Positions 1-11,729 of a stretch of 64,000 nucleotides of DNA are shown piece after piece. The stretch comes from Hyphodiscus hymeniophilus (lineage: Eukaryota; Ascomycota; Leotiomycetes; Helotiales; Hyphodiscaceae): assembly GCA_016508695.1 (NCBI GenBank), contig VNKQ01000009.1, positions 1,364,001 through 1,428,000 on the forward strand, in the 5' to 3' direction. The position numbers and the translations under genes were made by a program. Position 1 is the stretch's first letter. The number at the start of each line of letters is the position of its first letter. The notes under the pieces are model-generated. The model was not told the DNA's origin and did not search any database. It saw nothing but the letters and a program-made list of their open reading frames with translations.

Positions 1-2046
1 AATATGCATCCCATCCCATCCCTCCCATCCCACTACAATTTAATGCCAGGCATGCCTTGTGAGCTGAAGTTGATATTGTTTTGGCATATCGGTTAATGGT
101 ACCTCCTACTCCGTCTCCGCCCATTGTCAGCTTCACCGCTCCTCTCACTTCCCAGCCACCACACCAGCCACGAGCCTCTACGCAAAACCGACCTGACTAC
201 CTTCGTACTGTACCTTGTATCCTCTTTCTACTCTGTGCACGCTTTCGAGTTTTCTCCGTTCAATATCCTCCATCCTCTACTCAATCCTATCCTTCATCCT
301 ATCCTTCATCTCCCTCTTCATTTTCGACACTTCTCAGTGTTCTCACACGGATGTCTCACGAACCTACCACTAATTCACGGGTGACACCATCCGATCGCAC
401 GCAATGTGGCGCAATCGTCGCTGACAAGCAAATACAAGGTGCAGATACGCCCCTTATCACATTGCATTCCTCCGAAGACGTCGAAACATCCGTGACTATA
501 GCTTCTTGACTCTTGACTCTTCACAACTCGACGACGTCTGCTAGACCAAAAAGACACCGAAGCACATGCATGCAGTTCTATCTAACGCCTTTCCAATAGT
601 CTCGAAATCCCATCCTCCAACCTCCCAACTCGTTGCCGCTCTCGAAAACTCCAAGGATTTCCATCCAACGGATAGCCAACACTGCGGGAAGGGCGTCAAT
701 CCCAGCGCTTACAAGCACCTCTTCCACCAGATTTCTCGGGTTTTAAGAAATCCACCCTCTCCATTCGTCGCAATTTATCAAATCAAAGTTCTACAAGCGC
801 CATATCTCATGTCGAATGCAGGAGACATAGGCTAAGGAGGGATGAGAGAGAGTCTTTTGACGCGCATGCCACACAGCGAGAGGTGGGATCCTGATTTGAG
901 AAGCAATCATGACTACCTAAGGCACCTAGTAGGTATCTTCAAGACTTCATGGGATTTGGACGGGTGAGGGTGGGGCCAGAGGCAGATGTCAATCGCGTGC
1001 ATGCGATCGGCGGAAACGTGGCGTCCTTCCCGCCGTTCCCTTCCCCTTCCCCTTCCCTAAGTGCCCTTACTTCATCTAGTAATCCCAGAGAATCCTGCTG
1101 GAACTTCTGTTGAAGTCCAAATTGATCGGGAAATCCCTCTTTAACGCAATGCACGTTGTACGTTAGTGCAAGGAAACTCTTTCCTCCTGTTCGTTTACTG
1201 TCCTGCTGCTCACCAGAGATAATATGACGAACTCTACATTTGATATTCCATCGTCGTCAATCTGTCAACCTTCAGTGCGAGAGGATGCCCGCGGCGGGTT
1301 TGAAACTAGGAGCGTTTAATACCGGTCCTTGTGCCTGGTTGTCCTGTTCCATGCGCTTGGACACGCGCGCCAGCCGATCGGCGGTTGCTTTGTGCTTGAT
1401 TGATGAGTTCTACCCACATTTATACGTGCTTGAAGAGGTTTAGAAGTTCTAAGTCGATTATTAACTGTCATCATTTTATATCTGGAATACACTCCGCATG
1501 ATTGTACCCCCTACACAGGTAGACATCAAGCACATATCATTGATCCACTAGGCCATACAGTAGCAACTTGGCGCTGGAAGAGCTCCATAGTTTGTTGACT
1601 TTGCAGATTCGGAGGGGCTGCGCAGATGAACCGGGATCTGATTAGCGTGTTGATTTACAGGCCGTTGATATTAGGGTGTTGTTTTGCACACAGCTCACAG
1701 CTCAGTTTTCTGTGCGGGATAATGAAGAAGACGGGCATAAAGTCACGCAGCGAGACATCTCATTCCTGTCTCGATGTCTTCTTGGCAACGCACTTACTGA
1801 CTTTGAAGATTGAAGCTGATTATTATGTTCACTATCTACTCTGGGGTGATCACGAGAAAGCCTAATAACAACTTTGGGTTGACGACTTTATTTGTAGTGC
1901 TCGAATATGCCTGTGCTTCTGACGCACATCCGCACAACAACTCAAGGCCTTGGTATAGTTTGTGTGGATGCTATTCGATCTTACCGATGTCCTGATGACT
2001 AATAAGTATAGCCAAGAACAAAGGCCGGCCAACCCCAATTGCGACC
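1..2046. other. Left flank, no supported gene
   Basis: I see no gene I can support here. The stretch is C/T-rich at both fine and coarse scale, with short pyrimidine repeats near 1-35 and 285-330 and a CCTT-type run near 1040-1060, as in fungal promoters and 5' leaders. Two small ATG-initiated frames exist on the plus strand (351-509, 52 codons; 566-835, 89 codons), but neither shows a recognisable domain. They could be pieces of a spliced gene or nothing. Confidence 0.5.
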
Positions 2047-4772
2047 CTACCGTCTCTTAGCCAAGTACTCCTCGGCATTGTCCCAGGCCTTCTTATCTTC
2101 ACTCGATATTTCGGACCCCAAAGTCTTCACACCCTCGTGCAATGCATCGAAGAAACTAAATGCAACGTCGAAATCCTCGGCAATATTGATATGGTTGGGG
2201 AGGAACTTCTCTGCGTAGCTTTGTTTTGTGGCTTCAAGTGACTGATCCAACAACTTCATATGATCGTCGAGATACGTTTTGACAGCGATTCCAAGGCCGA
2301 TGTTGATGTCCCCAGAGAATGGGAGACTACTAAGAGTTAACTATCAGTGCGAATATTGTGAGGAAACTGACCTGCAACCAAGTTCGCCGTAATCATTTCG
2401 CGCACGATTGACCTGGTTACTCATGAACATTGAAACTGTGACAGCCTCCAGCAAGTCTCTGTCGGCTTCTCGAACTGCCTTGATGATCGAGTAGTATGAG
2501 AGGAAGTTTTTGCTCAGAGGGCCTGTGTAGCCAATGCTCTTGTGGCGGAACTTGAGTAGACAAGCAGTGCGGCCGATGAGAATGCAATTGGCCTTATCAT
2601 CCTCTGAGCCTCGCAAAGGAGCTCCAGTCAGCTCACCATGTCTGTTACGCGAATTGAGATTGTCGAAACGCAGTAGCTCATATGCAAGGAACGCTGCTTC
2701 CTCCAGATGGTGGGCATCGTGAAAGGTCTTAATGGTGGGTCCAATCGCTTTCAGCGTAGTTGCCAAGGCCTTACCCCATGCCGTCAATTGATGTTGATCG
2801 TTGATGTACCCTCGAATGTGGAGGAGTCGCCAGATAGCATTGGAGAGAACTTCGGGTTTTGAACTGAGTCGCGGGATCTTGCTGCGAGGCTGGCTGGCTA
2901 CTCCGTTAGTAGAGATGGTCTTTCGGGGAAACTCGTGCGTCAGCAAAGATAAAACTGCAAATGATAGCTTCCCAGCAGTTGTACCTGTCACGCTCGCATG
3001 CGAATTGAGATCCGCATCTGGTACAAGCCAGGTATCGGCCATTGTATTGGGGTGGGGCTGCAATTGTATGCTCGGCGTAAGTGAAGTCTCAAGTTTATCG
3101 TCAAACCAATATTTCATCTTGATTGACTTGACTCCGTACCATCGATTGATGCGTGATGATATGATTGCCATGGTAGCCTCTCTCACAGGAATGAGTGACC
3201 TTGTGACGAGGCGACGATATTCGTCAGATTTTTCGCCATCTAGGGTAGGGTAGACCATTAGTTGAAGGGAGTTGTTGAAGCAATTCATAATTCTTGGGCC
3301 AATCAAGGCCTTAGAGAGGTAATGATAGAGCTCCGCAGGTAGCTGGTAGCCGAGATATTGAACATGATCCTCGGTGAGGGTTTCATAATCCTTGATGTGA
3401 ATAGATCCATCCAGTTGGACAGTTACGCAATGATCAACAGCCATCTTGGCCTTCCGGAACTTATCCAGCCAATCCGGATCCACCACCTTCAGAATGTCGC
3501 TGAAGGCTTGGCAAGCGGCTGTGATCGATTTGTTGTTGGTCCGAAGCAGATTGTAGGCATCTCTTACGGTAGGTGGTTGTGTACGAATGACATTGACATC
3601 CAGCAGGGGAGGGAATGTAGGTAGGAATGATGTCCCGATCATGAGGAGAACATCGACCAAGATGTCGTGGTTGATGCTATAAAGTCGCCTCATCAGCTCG
3701 GATTTGATGATGCCAGAGAAGCTCTTTCTCTCCCAATCATCCGGCGATGGAGGTGAAATTATTGCGTCGTGAATGCCATAGAGCAGAAGTTCTTGGGAGC
3801 CCATGATACCGTCGATATACTGGGATTCTAAACAATCCAGGTATGCAAGCTAGGCGGTGTCAGTTCTAATATACAGTCATCTTGGTGAATGATTATACCT
3901 GAGCACAAGCACTGAAGGGTGCAACGATGAAGTCCAGTCCACGCTCAACAAGCACCCCCTGAAGGATTCGATATAAGTCTTGAGCTCGCACCGCGCCTAG
4001 TACTATCAGCATAGATATCATCGGAGAGACGGCCTATATCTTACGAGAACCGCCAAAGGTCTTAACAGCATCTCCTGGCTCATTGTCGCTGTATAGGTCC
4101 CAAGCACGTTTTGTCTTGCTAAGAGCCTCTGCCGCATGTGCAAGCGTAACTTCATCACTGCCAACTGTGGACTGTCCCTCGAAAACAAAAAAAGGTGTCA
4201 TCTTATTCGATTTCCAGCTGTCCAATTCCCGCTCGATGTGTTGTTTTAGAGCTATGGGTTCACCACCAAGTGCAGCAAGGAGTGGTTCATGGGCGGGAGG
4301 TTCTTCAATCATGTGCTGCAAGTAAGCTGTTGCTTCCACGCCAATTTTCGCGTTTTCCATGTCGGTGAAAGCCATGGTGCTGCAGAGCAACGTGTTAGCA
4401 AGAAAAGTCCGGCACGAGTGTGTGAGTGAACTTACAATGTCTCCTGAGCGATGTAGAAATCTCCATCGAAGACTGAAAGACGGACGTTGTCAGCATAGAT
4501 ATTCTCGCGGATTCGTGGATCAGGAATCGGATCGTAGTGAGCTGTTCTCCAGCGATAGAGGAGTCCATTCTCGAGGGGCATAGGAGGAGAACCAGGATGC
4601 GCGAACACAGCGATCACCCTTTCGTCGATGTGCTGATGGAGTTCGAGCAATGGCTGACGCTTCCCGCCTACAACTGGGGTGCCGCCAATTCCTGCGACCA
4701 TGTTTGGCAGATTGTGTGTGGTTTTGTGCAGAATTGAGATGGGTGGAAATGTTGAGACTTACGAGGCATCAT
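2047..4772 (-). CDS. MKT1: MKT1-like XPG-fold post-transcriptional regulator
   Basis: Homologue of yeast Mkt1, a cytoplasmic protein that acts with Pbp1 on mRNA translation and stability. The favoured model has six exons: 4772-4763, 4472-4436, 4379-4045, 3996-3899, 3849-2372 and 2329-2047; these sum to 747 codons. The N-terminal XPG-like part carries IGVEATAYLQ and LAALGGEP followed by MTPFFVFEG, matching GIDVNHYVS, LDAIGG and ITPIFVFNG of yeast Mkt1; LAYLDCLESQYIDGIMG continues the nuclease-like fold. The Mkt1 C-terminal domain follows (residues about 250-746). The start is the uncertain part. A strong donor at 4762 joins a well-formed acceptor at 4473 (branch GCTGAC) and puts the conserved IGVEA at the same distance from Met1 as in yeast. 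An alternative shorter intron (4762-4702) would add about 75 residues with no family match. Catalytic acidic residues of true XPG nucleases are not expected in this family. The gene is divergent from the oxygenase at 5383. Confidence 0.9.
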
Positions 4773-5382
4773 GACAGCGAGGATCGCCTTCGGATATCCC
4801 TGAATGGTCTTTCCAGATACGTCTGTTTGTTGTCCTCCCAAAAGGACAGGTGCATTCAGCGACTGGTAGGTTATGCAGAAACTTTAAAGACGCAGCAGGA
4901 GGGGTCGGCAGAAGGAGCTCGACGTGTTCTGTGGGAAGGCGTAATTGGCTCCTGGGTTTTCAGCAGCGAAGTGTTGTTATGTTGTGGTGAGAGGGAGGGT
5001 CTCTGTGAATTGGCGGAATTAGAGGGCAAGGTTGGATAGGTATGGGAATGTGGAAGAGAAGGACTTGAGGAACAATTCCAATTCGAGGTGAATTGTATTG
5101 TTTGTTAGACGACCAAGCGAAGCTTGCTCGCGCAGTTTTGGGACAAAGCTGTTGCCATTACCTTACTGGTGTTAGCTCCCGTCCCCGTCATAATGTGAAG
5201 CAGGGGGGCCATCCTAGGTAGTTTGGGACATCACGTGCCATGACAGATAGCGTTCCAGCTTACCTTATCGTATGGTAAATCTGTTACTCCTCCATCAAAC
5301 TTCTTCTCACTTTGCTTACTTTGTCCACGCCGGTCTCCATTCATCTAGATCCTCCACTGCCCCATAGATATTAATTGCAGTT
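4773..5382. promoter_or_regulatory. Divergent promoter between MKT1-like gene and oxygenase
   Basis: This 610-bp gap lies between two divergent start codons, so it must hold both promoters. On the minus strand 4880-5060 is pyrimidine-rich, as expected of the MKT1 leader, and lacks an ATG in the sense direction until far upstream. I see no RNA gene or repeat. Confidence 0.5.
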
Positions 5383-6898
5383 ATGGCTATTGCACAGGGA
5401 ATAACTGGTCAAATACCAGTGATCGATTTATCGGGATCACTGTCAGAAACTCAAGTGGCTAGAGAACTTGTCGATGCTGCTGCCACAAACGGCTTTGTCT
5501 ACATCAAGAACCAGGGAAAAGATATTCCCGTAGAGTTCATTGATAAAATCTTTGATCTAGTGCGTAGTTTAAGGATGCTTGCGTGATGAAATCTGCTAAA
5601 ATGTATTATCAGTCCCGTCAATTTTTTGCGACTTCTGTGGAAGAGAAGCAGAAGTACAAGATCCTGGAGAATGTCAGTCGTCTGGAGTTCCCGTTGATTG
5701 CTAGGTCTGATGAGAGGACAGAACAGAGGCTGGAGTGGCATGCATGCAGAGACATTAGATCCCAAAAATCAACGAGTACTCCTCCATCACCCCATCTTTG
5801 GACAGTAGTAAGACTGACTCTTCGATAGCTGGGAGATTTTAAAGAGTAGGTCTGGCGCAGATTCTCGAAGAGGTTTGCTAAAACCATCAGGGCCATGAAC
5901 CTCGGCGAATTCGTTGACGGAAAACCCCAGCAACCTCTTCCAGAGCTCCTTTCCAGCAGAGAAGCAGATCTCAGCGCCTTTCAAGATTACTGCAACAACC
6001 TCATGCTCAAGATCCTCAACCTGTTTGCGGTTGGTCTAGATGTATGGCTAAAATCTTTGTAATTTCCCCGCTCAACCATTCTAACAATTTCAGGTCGACC
6101 CCAAACATGGTGGCAGAGACTGGTTCTCATCTCGCCATCGGGGTGGATCCAGCGGCTGCACTGTCCGTCTTCTCAAATAGTAAATGTCCTTCAAGCCATT
6201 CAATCCTCTTCTAGCTTGTGGAGAGAGCCACTAGACATGATATATCTTCCTAGAAGAGCCCTTAACCTCTCCAATTCAATGCTTCTATTTCCTGGATGTG
6301 CTCAGTAGCCCTTATATCTCTTAAGGTGCAATGCTGACTCGCAATTATCAGTCCCACACTCCCGCCAGACTCCGACTTCAATCCAGCCGTCGATATCCGC
6401 GCAGGAGCACACTCAGACTACGGCTCAGTAACCCTGCTCTTCCAACGCCCTGGTCAGCCCGGTTTGGAAATTATCCCGCCTGCCTTGCAAGTCCCCGGGC
6501 AACGAAACACTAGCAATGCCGCGCAATGGACACCTGTACCAGTCTTTCCTCCTGGCACAGAAAATGATCCTAGTCCGCCCATCTTAGTCAATATCGGAGA
6601 CTTGCTGAGTTTCTGGACGAATAATCTGTTCAAGAGCACCGTCCATAGGGTTGTGTTTCCCAAGGGTGCGAGTGCAGGTGGGGAGGATAGATATAGTATT
6701 GCTTACTTTGGACACCCTGTCGACACGACCGTGTTGGAGCCAGTGCCTAGTGAGATGGTGAATAAGTTGAAGGGGGTCGATGGCGTGGGGCCGGAGTTGG
6801 ACAAACCTGTGACTGCGAGAGAGTATTTGATGTCGAGATTGAAGGCGACATATTTGGGGCTGTACAAGGATGGCGAGGAGGGGAAAATACCATCTTGA
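5383..6898 (+). CDS. 2-oxoglutarate/Fe(II)-dependent oxygenase, IPNS-like
   Basis: A soluble non-haem iron dioxygenase of the isopenicillin-N-synthase/flavonol-synthase superfamily, 363 residues in seven exons (5383-5559, 5613-5672, 5722-5775, 5829-5845, 5891-6041, 6094-6179, 6352-6898). The N-terminal DIOX_N domain begins IPVIDLSGS, and GDFKEAMNLGEF is the conserved helix-strand of the family. Iron ligands are His and Asp of GAHSDYGSVTLLFQ and His of STVHRVV; RYSIAYF supplies the Arg-x-Ser that holds 2-oxoglutarate. All key residues are present, so the enzyme looks functional. The 17-bp fourth exon is very small but keeps the frame and encodes the start of the conserved GDFKEA motif. The last intron (6180-6351) is long for this genome. 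The substrate cannot be told; members hydroxylate, desaturate or cyclise small molecules, and a role with the PKS genes 8 kb away is possible but unsupported. Confidence 0.92.
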
Positions 6899-7615
6899 CT
6901 GTCTGAGTGCACCAAGCTATACTGTGGTGTCATATGTATCCAAAGGATCGTTCCAGCCCCATATATCCAGCCTTGCATATTGGGAAGAGGCGCCCTGGAG
7001 CAGATTATTTGAGCGATCTGGCTCTAATGGACTTTGAAGCACTCGAACATAAAGGCCCAAATCGCTCGAAACTAATGAGCTCTGAAATACCAATAATATA
7101 CATACGCCAGTCGGAATTTCTCGAGTAGTGTATGATGCCACATAAAATGCTTGAGCGAGAGAGATGCTGGTTGGTTGTTTTAAGTCTTTTGATTCTAAGA
7201 ATCAACTTAAGCGAGCTATTCTAGTCCATTAACCACAATGCTTTTTCATGCCCTGGAGAGGCAAAATGGCCGCCTACTGATCCACAAGATCTTGTCACAA
7301 CCAAAAGAAAACACATCGCCTGGGGATAGTATGCTGCCACCACGGCTGAAAACAAAGTTGATCACACATAGCGAGAAGCAAAATATTATCGCTAATGATC
7401 TCCGCAGGTTCCGATCTCTTGAAAAGGAAGACACAATCCTGGATATAACACATCACCACCTCATTTCGAAATCACATAATGATCAACCCTACAGAGAAAC
7501 AACGCATCATCGCTGTTGACTCTGGAGGCCCCATGGGCTCTACGACTTTCCACATACAAAGCAAAGAAATGATACCGCAATCCATCAAGGTATCCCATCA
7601 AAACATTCAATAAAG
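6899..7615. other. Convergent intergenic region, nothing recognised
   Basis: The 717 bp between the oxygenase stop and the stop of the minus-strand coiled-coil gene hold only short open frames with no domain. It is expected to carry the two 3' untranslated regions. Confidence 0.5.
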
Positions 7616-10600
7616 TCAGCATCGCTGACCACCTTCCCCGTCCAGGCGGAGGTTCTCTTCAAGATTGTAATTCCAAGCAAGCAAAACAAAAATGAGACAC
7701 ATGATGGAGACGGAGCAGAAGCCACCAATATCTTCTGGGTACGCCATGTACAGGTTGGCGAGAAGAGAGTAGCATCTTTGCTCAACATCGAGGGCACCCC
7801 AAAGGAGCATTCCGGTGACGGTAATGAAGGCGAAGAGAATGACCATTTTGAGCCCATAATCCAGCGGTGTGTTACTGGAGGAGGGTGTTTCGTAATCGAA
7901 AATAGTAACAGGCGGATAATCGCCTGTCACTCTCTTCATGCTACTCTTGAGCATGGGAATAGTGGACGTGGTGGGGGTGTGTTTTATACACACATCACTG
8001 GCTATTGGCGATGCAAAAGTTATTACAGGACGCGACGGTATATCGGCAGTTGGATCGACCTCGCCAGCGTAGTGGAAACCGAATCCACGCAGATTCGGAA
8101 TCATGATGTCAGCCAGCTCTTCAACTCTGGCTTCAGCAATCCTGAGTTCTGCCTCTGTGAAGACCAGCTTCTCCGACAGTTTCTCATTCTTCGCCTCTTC
8201 TTTGCTGAGCTTCTCTGAAAGTGTGCTCCTTTGCGCACTTTCTAGGCGAAGATGCTTACGTAGCCATGTGATACAACCTGCAGACCAAGATAGGTAAGAT
8301 TCGCCCTTAACTTCCTTCTTGTAGCCGCTGTGGCCAGTTTCAAGGCAAGCTTTTCTTAGCTCATTAAAATGCTTCGAAATATATTCGTAGGTGACGACTT
8401 CAATCTCTTTTTCGGACCTGGAGTCAATCTTCTGCGTCACGAAGAGGTGTCTAAGGAGTGTCTTGAAGTGGCCATGCTTCATCGTCTGCTCCCTCGACTC
8501 CTTGTGTAAATAGTTTATGGTCATTGACTGTTCATGAATATATCGTCTCGTATCTCGAGTAGCACTTGGCTCCCCCTCAAATGTGCCCGTTTTTGGTTTT
8601 AGCACTGGCAAAGCATCTTGCTTTTCAGTCATAAGTCGCTCGATAACCTCATCAAAGCTCGTTCTAGAGTCAGGCGGAGCAATGAATGACGAGGAGCCTC
8701 TTGGTGGCTTGGGGGAGCTCGGGTATCGCTTTTGGTTTGCGATCGAGGCTGGAAAATTGGGCTCATTTGCGGCATCGGATCCAACGAGCTTCTCCACCTC
8801 ATCTTTGAACGCTTTGATCTGGTCATTCGACTGCTTGATATTGTCGGGGTTCGTGTCATGACCACAAATAATTTTCGTAATGTTCTTGTAAGGTCTGAGA
8901 CTTGCCACTTCTGCCTCCAAGCGCTCGATCCGGGCATTCCTCTCAGCGTCGAACTCAGATGTCATGGGTGTTCCGTGGTGAGGCCCCTCGAGTATGGGTT
9001 GGATTCTGGACGGAGACCATTTAATCGAAATGAACTTCTCGTCGATCGACTTTGAAACGGTCTTCTCAGCATCTTCAATGTCCTTGATATAAACATTGAT
9101 TGCCTCGTTCTCCATCGCCTCCTCGTCGTTCGCCTCTGAAACGGTCTCCTCAGCATCTTTGTGGTCCTTGATATCGACCTTGAGTGAGATGAGTTTCTCG
9201 TTGTCTATTGTCTCCTCGTCGTTCGACTTCGAAGACTTCTCCTTAGCATCTGCCAGGTTTTTGATATTAACCTTGAGTGCCTTGATCTCGATCGTCTTCT
9301 CGTCGTTTGATTCTGAAAGGGCCTTGTTGGTTTCTCTTAGCTTCTTGATCTTTTCCTCAAGCTTCGAGATTTCAGACTGCAGAGGAACGTTGGCCGATAA
9401 CACAGCAGCATTCTTGCTATGTTCTGACCGCTTCAGCCTTCTCTCTAAATATTTGATTTCCTTTGGTTGAGCATTTATGTATGTCTCGAACTCTGCAATC
9501 TGCTTCTGGGCTTTTTCCAGTTCCTGATGCAACTCATCAACCGTCTTAGCTTTTTCCGAGTCCGGTTTCAACCCAGCAGCGATGGACGTGAGGGCTTCAG
9601 ACGAATTAGTCTGTGTTTGTTGCTTTTCATTGATATCGGAAGGGTTTTGTCCAACGTTGATATCGTCATTGCTTTTTTTTTTGGAATCATGTGTCACAGA
9701 TCCATATTTGATTTCGAGTCCAGATGTGACCGCAGCAGAAGCTTGGATCCTGGCATCATTCTTGTCAAGTTCGGGTTTATCACTCTCTCCATGTCCATCA
9801 TTCGGATGACGAGCTTCAGCTTCAGCTCCACCGCCTTCGTTTTCATCACCATCTCCAGTAAGATTGTTATCTCCAAAAAGCGAACCATCCGAGTCGAAGT
9901 CTGCATTGTTTTCATTGGCTACTCTCTCGGACTTGGATAGCTCTTGATCGGGGTACTCAACCTCATCCGCTCCTGATGCCTTACTCTCGGGCTTGATACG
10001 CGTTTTTGAAGCTAATGAGGTTATCTCGGAAGTGGAGGATAAATCTCGAGAGGGACTATCAAAAGGAGGGCCTGGGATAGTAGGCGTGGATACCGGCGTT
10101 GTAGAGTATTCGGAAGAGAAAGAGATCGCTGGTCCGCGAGAAGCGAACTGAGACATTCTGGGTTTCTATTCAAGTGTTAGCTGATGATAAAGAGATAAAA
10201 ACAATAATTAGCCTACTCGGGATTTTCCAGGCAACATCTTTCTGGAATTATTCTGTGCGGCAGACGTGGAAGAGGAAGAGGTCAGGGGTCCGTGAGAAGT
10301 GAGCTGGAATATTGTGTGATTCTGTTCAGATATTAGCGGATTGTGAGAAATTGAAAGACCGAAGATCCTACGCTAGATTCTACAAGCAATACATCATTGG
10401 ATTTGCTTGGTGCGGAAGATATGGAAGGGAAGAAAACTGTGGGTCCGTGGGAAGGGAACTCGAAGGTTGTAGGATGCTATTCACATATTAGCGGATTGTG
10501 AGAAACGGGAATATCGAAGAGCTTACGTTAAATTTTACAAGCGATGCATCATTGGAATTGATCGGTGCGGAAGATGTGGAAGAGGAAAACTCTGGGGACG

Positions 10601-10622
10601 GGTGTGAAGTGAACTGAAACAT
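7616..10622 (-). CDS. Unrecognised coiled-coil, two-TM protein with duplicated N-terminal exons
   Basis: I do not recognise this protein. The model has four exons: 10622-10527, 10476-10372, 10321-10217 and 10165-7616, giving about 951 residues in one frame. The first three exons and the start of the fourth are tandem copies of one 35-residue unit (see the repeat entry). Next comes an acidic, low-complexity part (DFDSDGSLFGDNN, then Glu/Asp-rich), then a coiled coil from about residue 310 that includes four 28-30 residue repeats around SNDEKTIEIKALKVNIKNL, a Ser/Pro linker, a second helical region (LSEKLSKEEAKNEKLSEKL), and two hydrophobic segments at the C-terminus (around VILFAFITVTGMLLWGAL and VSIMCLIFVLLAW). 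That architecture suggests a tail-anchored or C-terminally membrane-bound scaffold; this is inference only. The last duplicated unit also has a Met (10156), so an 846-residue form starting there is an alternative. The long exon is open over 2.5 kb, which makes the gene itself secure. Confidence 0.75.
9030..9335 (-). repeat. Diverged 84-90-bp in-frame coding repeats
   Basis: Within the coiled-coil gene four successive units begin near 9034, 9118, 9209 and 9294, each marked on the plus strand by CTCGTCG followed by T/ATCG-like sequence and CTTTGAAACGG-like sequence. They encode SxSNDEKxIE...LKVNIKDxxDAEETV and keep the heptad spacing of a coiled coil. They are distinct from the exon-intron repeats of the same gene. 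Confidence 0.7.
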
Positions 10623-10640
10623 TGTAGGATTCTGTTCACG
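10166..10640 (-). repeat. Tandem exon-intron repeat, about 155-bp units
   Basis: On the minus strand a unit of 105-bp exon plus 50-51-bp intron is repeated: exon copies at about 10631-10527 (containing the start codon at 10622), 10476-10372 and 10321-10217, with a fourth, diverged copy opening the long exon at 10165. Each intron has a GT donor (GTAAGC, GTAGGA, GTAGGC), a CTAAT/CTAAC branch site and an acceptor ending GAATAG or GAACAG. The two leading introns share the string TTTCTCACAATCCGCTAATA. Exons share a SH(G)P...SSAP...SND pattern. A further decayed intron copy is visible just upstream (about 10632-10665, TTCTCACAAG and GTGAACAG). All exons are symmetrical phase 0-0, so any number can be skipped or kept without breaking the frame. 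Confidence 0.85.
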
Positions 10641-10665
10641 TATGAAGTTGACGCTTGTGAGAAGA

Positions 10666-11729
10666 GTCTGGTTGAAAGTCTGGTAGACAGTCAGTGGAAA
10701 TCTTTACAATCATTGATGGGTGTTGCAAAGTTGTCGAGTAGGTGTCCAAACAATATGAAGAGTTCTTACTTTCGCTGTTGCTCATTTGGGGGTTAGCGAT
10801 CGAAATCCGTCATCAATTGTGATGGAGTTATTGTTGTGATGGGGAATCGAAGACAAGGCTCGCGTCCAACGCGGTTCAGAAGCGAGTTACTAGTGCGGAT
10901 TGCTTGCGAGTATTACAATTCACTTGAGCATTACGAATATGCGGCGAGGTCGGTTCATGAATAGCACAATTCATTTCCGCGCAGAGTGAAGCAGCGAATC
11001 GCTTCGACGTGAAAATCAACCTAGTCAAAAGGTATGGATATTCTTCACCGGTTAGAGACCTTGAAGCAAAAAACAACAATGAGAAGCAGAAAAGTTGAGA
11101 AGATTTGAGGTCATGAGCCAAGACTCCAAGAGCAGCAGCATTCGCTGTATTAGAAGATGCCAAATCATGATTTTAGAAGAGTTTCGAAACGCAACTATAG
11201 AATCTCTCGAACATGATAATATACCAGACCCCAATAATATCCATTGACTCTGGTCTTGAGGAAATATCAGGAAAGGGACGATGCTGATGCCTAGGAAATA
11301 CGAAGCACATTGAAGGCCGTTAAAGTTTGAAGATTTTAGACGATGCAAGCTATGAGGCTCAATGACGAAACCATCATACAAGGTACCAGAAGCATAATTG
11401 AGTTGCGACAGGTCATTAGTTTTTTTCCGAGCCATCACAGTAAGTACAGTCTTTTTACAAACTCATGTGTCGAGACGGTAGCAGGGAAAATGGGAAGAAC
11501 GTTGACTGCTTTTCGCTTGCAAGCGCCCACGTGACTTGATGCAGGAAAGGAAGAGGGCCTATGAATCTCCCAACAGTCGAGTAGGTTGAGGAACTGGTGC
11601 TTAGAAGCTCATGGTTAGATAGGATAAACATATGTTCAAAATGATACCTGAAATCAATGAAAAAAAAAGTTCGCATCCTACCTAACATTGCGGCGTGTGA
11701 AAACGCCGATAAAACGACCACCCTAGCTA
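10666..11729. other. Intergenic region, nothing recognised
   Basis: About 1.1 kb between the leader of the coiled-coil gene and the stop of the P450. A few frames of 60-130 codons occur on the minus strand but show no domain or splice-supported continuation. It should contain the promoter of the coiled-coil gene and the 3' end of the P450 transcript. Confidence 0.45.

Noticed and set aside
81..835. Plus-strand frames of 142, 86 and 89 codons at the left end
   Set aside because: Pyrimidine-driven Pro/Ser/Leu composition, the longest has no ATG at its start, and no domain or convincing splice partners.
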